NCBI GenBank assembly: GCA_030636465.1
Contig: DAOVWW010000111.1
Location: 1-5,976 of the forward strand
Reading direction: 5' to 3'
Source: Gammaproteobacteria bacterium
Lineage (GTDB): Bacteria; Pseudomonadota; Gammaproteobacteria; BMS3Bbin11
Length of the DNA: 5,976 nt
The position numbers and the translations under genes are program-made. The number at the start of each line of letters is the position of its first letter. Position 1 is the first letter of the stretch. A model generated the notes under the pieces. It saw nothing but the letters and a program-made list of their open reading frames with translations. It ran no database searches and had not been told where the DNA came from. This document shows positions 5,924 to 5,976 of the stretch, piece after piece.

Positions 5924-5976
5924 TTAATGGGCTGAAGATAATTTCAAACCTACAATACCGACAACGATTAAGCCGA
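5924..5976 (-). CDS. C-terminal fragment, probable SMR-family efflux transporter
   Basis: On the minus strand a frame enters from the right edge and ends GLIVVGIVGLKLSSAH then TAA at 5926-5924. The hydrophobic run followed by a short polar tail ending in His resembles the last transmembrane helix of small multidrug resistance proteins (EmrE/QacE type), inner-membrane proton-driven exporters of cationic compounds. Sixteen residues cannot prove this; another membrane protein is possible. The terminator-like hairpin just downstream supports a real gene end. It looks unrelated in function to the rest of the window. Confidence 0.42.
   Translation of the reverse strand, partial: GLIVVGIVGLKLSSAH

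Noticed and set aside
1..5976. CRISPR arrays, tRNA or rRNA genes, insertion-sequence ends, phage attachment sites
   Set aside because: I saw no regularly spaced repeats, tRNA-like cloverleaf, transposase motif or paired terminal repeats on either strand.

Overview
The window (AT-rich by eye) reads as a bacterial chromosomal segment. A Gram-negative proteobacterium, perhaps a gammaproteobacterium, is the best guess: one exported protein is a lipoprotein, the gene families are typical of that group, and a fragment at the right edge resembles an SMR efflux pump. No taxonomic marker is present, so this is weak inference.

Layout. Five genes on the minus strand, read right to left, form a probable operon with gaps of 21, 32, 27 and 136 nt: a small Cys-rich zinc-ribbon-like protein (4877-5122), a kinase-fold protein without its catalytic residues (3878-4855), a GT-A-type glycosyltransferase (3072-3845), an exported sulfatase-fold protein (1509-3044), and a second sulfatase-fold protein that is a predicted lipoprotein (1-1372). 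The last lacks its C-terminus at the window edge and is not a simple start-to-stop ORF, because it starts with TTG and runs off the end. A 347-nt gene-free region (5123-5469) separates this operon from a divergent plus-strand gene for a PqqD-like protein (5470-5772), the fold used as a RiPP recognition element (RRE). At the right edge are the last 16 codons of a minus-strand gene, probably an SMR transporter, with a convincing terminator-like hairpin behind it.

How the genes may work together. The two sulfatase-fold paralogues are not ordinary sulfatases. Both have Thr where the formylglycine Cys/Ser should be, and both have lost the Asp of the DHG metal motif (NHG in one, THG in the other). 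The kinase-fold protein has lost the HRD Asp, the catalytic-loop Asn and the DFG Asp, but keeps the ATP-site Lys and the helix-C Glu. The operon therefore combines several apparently non-canonical enzyme folds with a glycosyltransferase, a zinc-ribbon protein and a divergent RRE. A plausible but untested reading is a surface-glycan or peptide modification locus: cytoplasmic steps by the glycosyltransferase, pseudokinase, zinc-ribbon protein and RRE, and periplasmic or outer-membrane steps by the sulfatase-fold pair. No radical SAM enzyme, cyclase or clear precursor peptide is visible.
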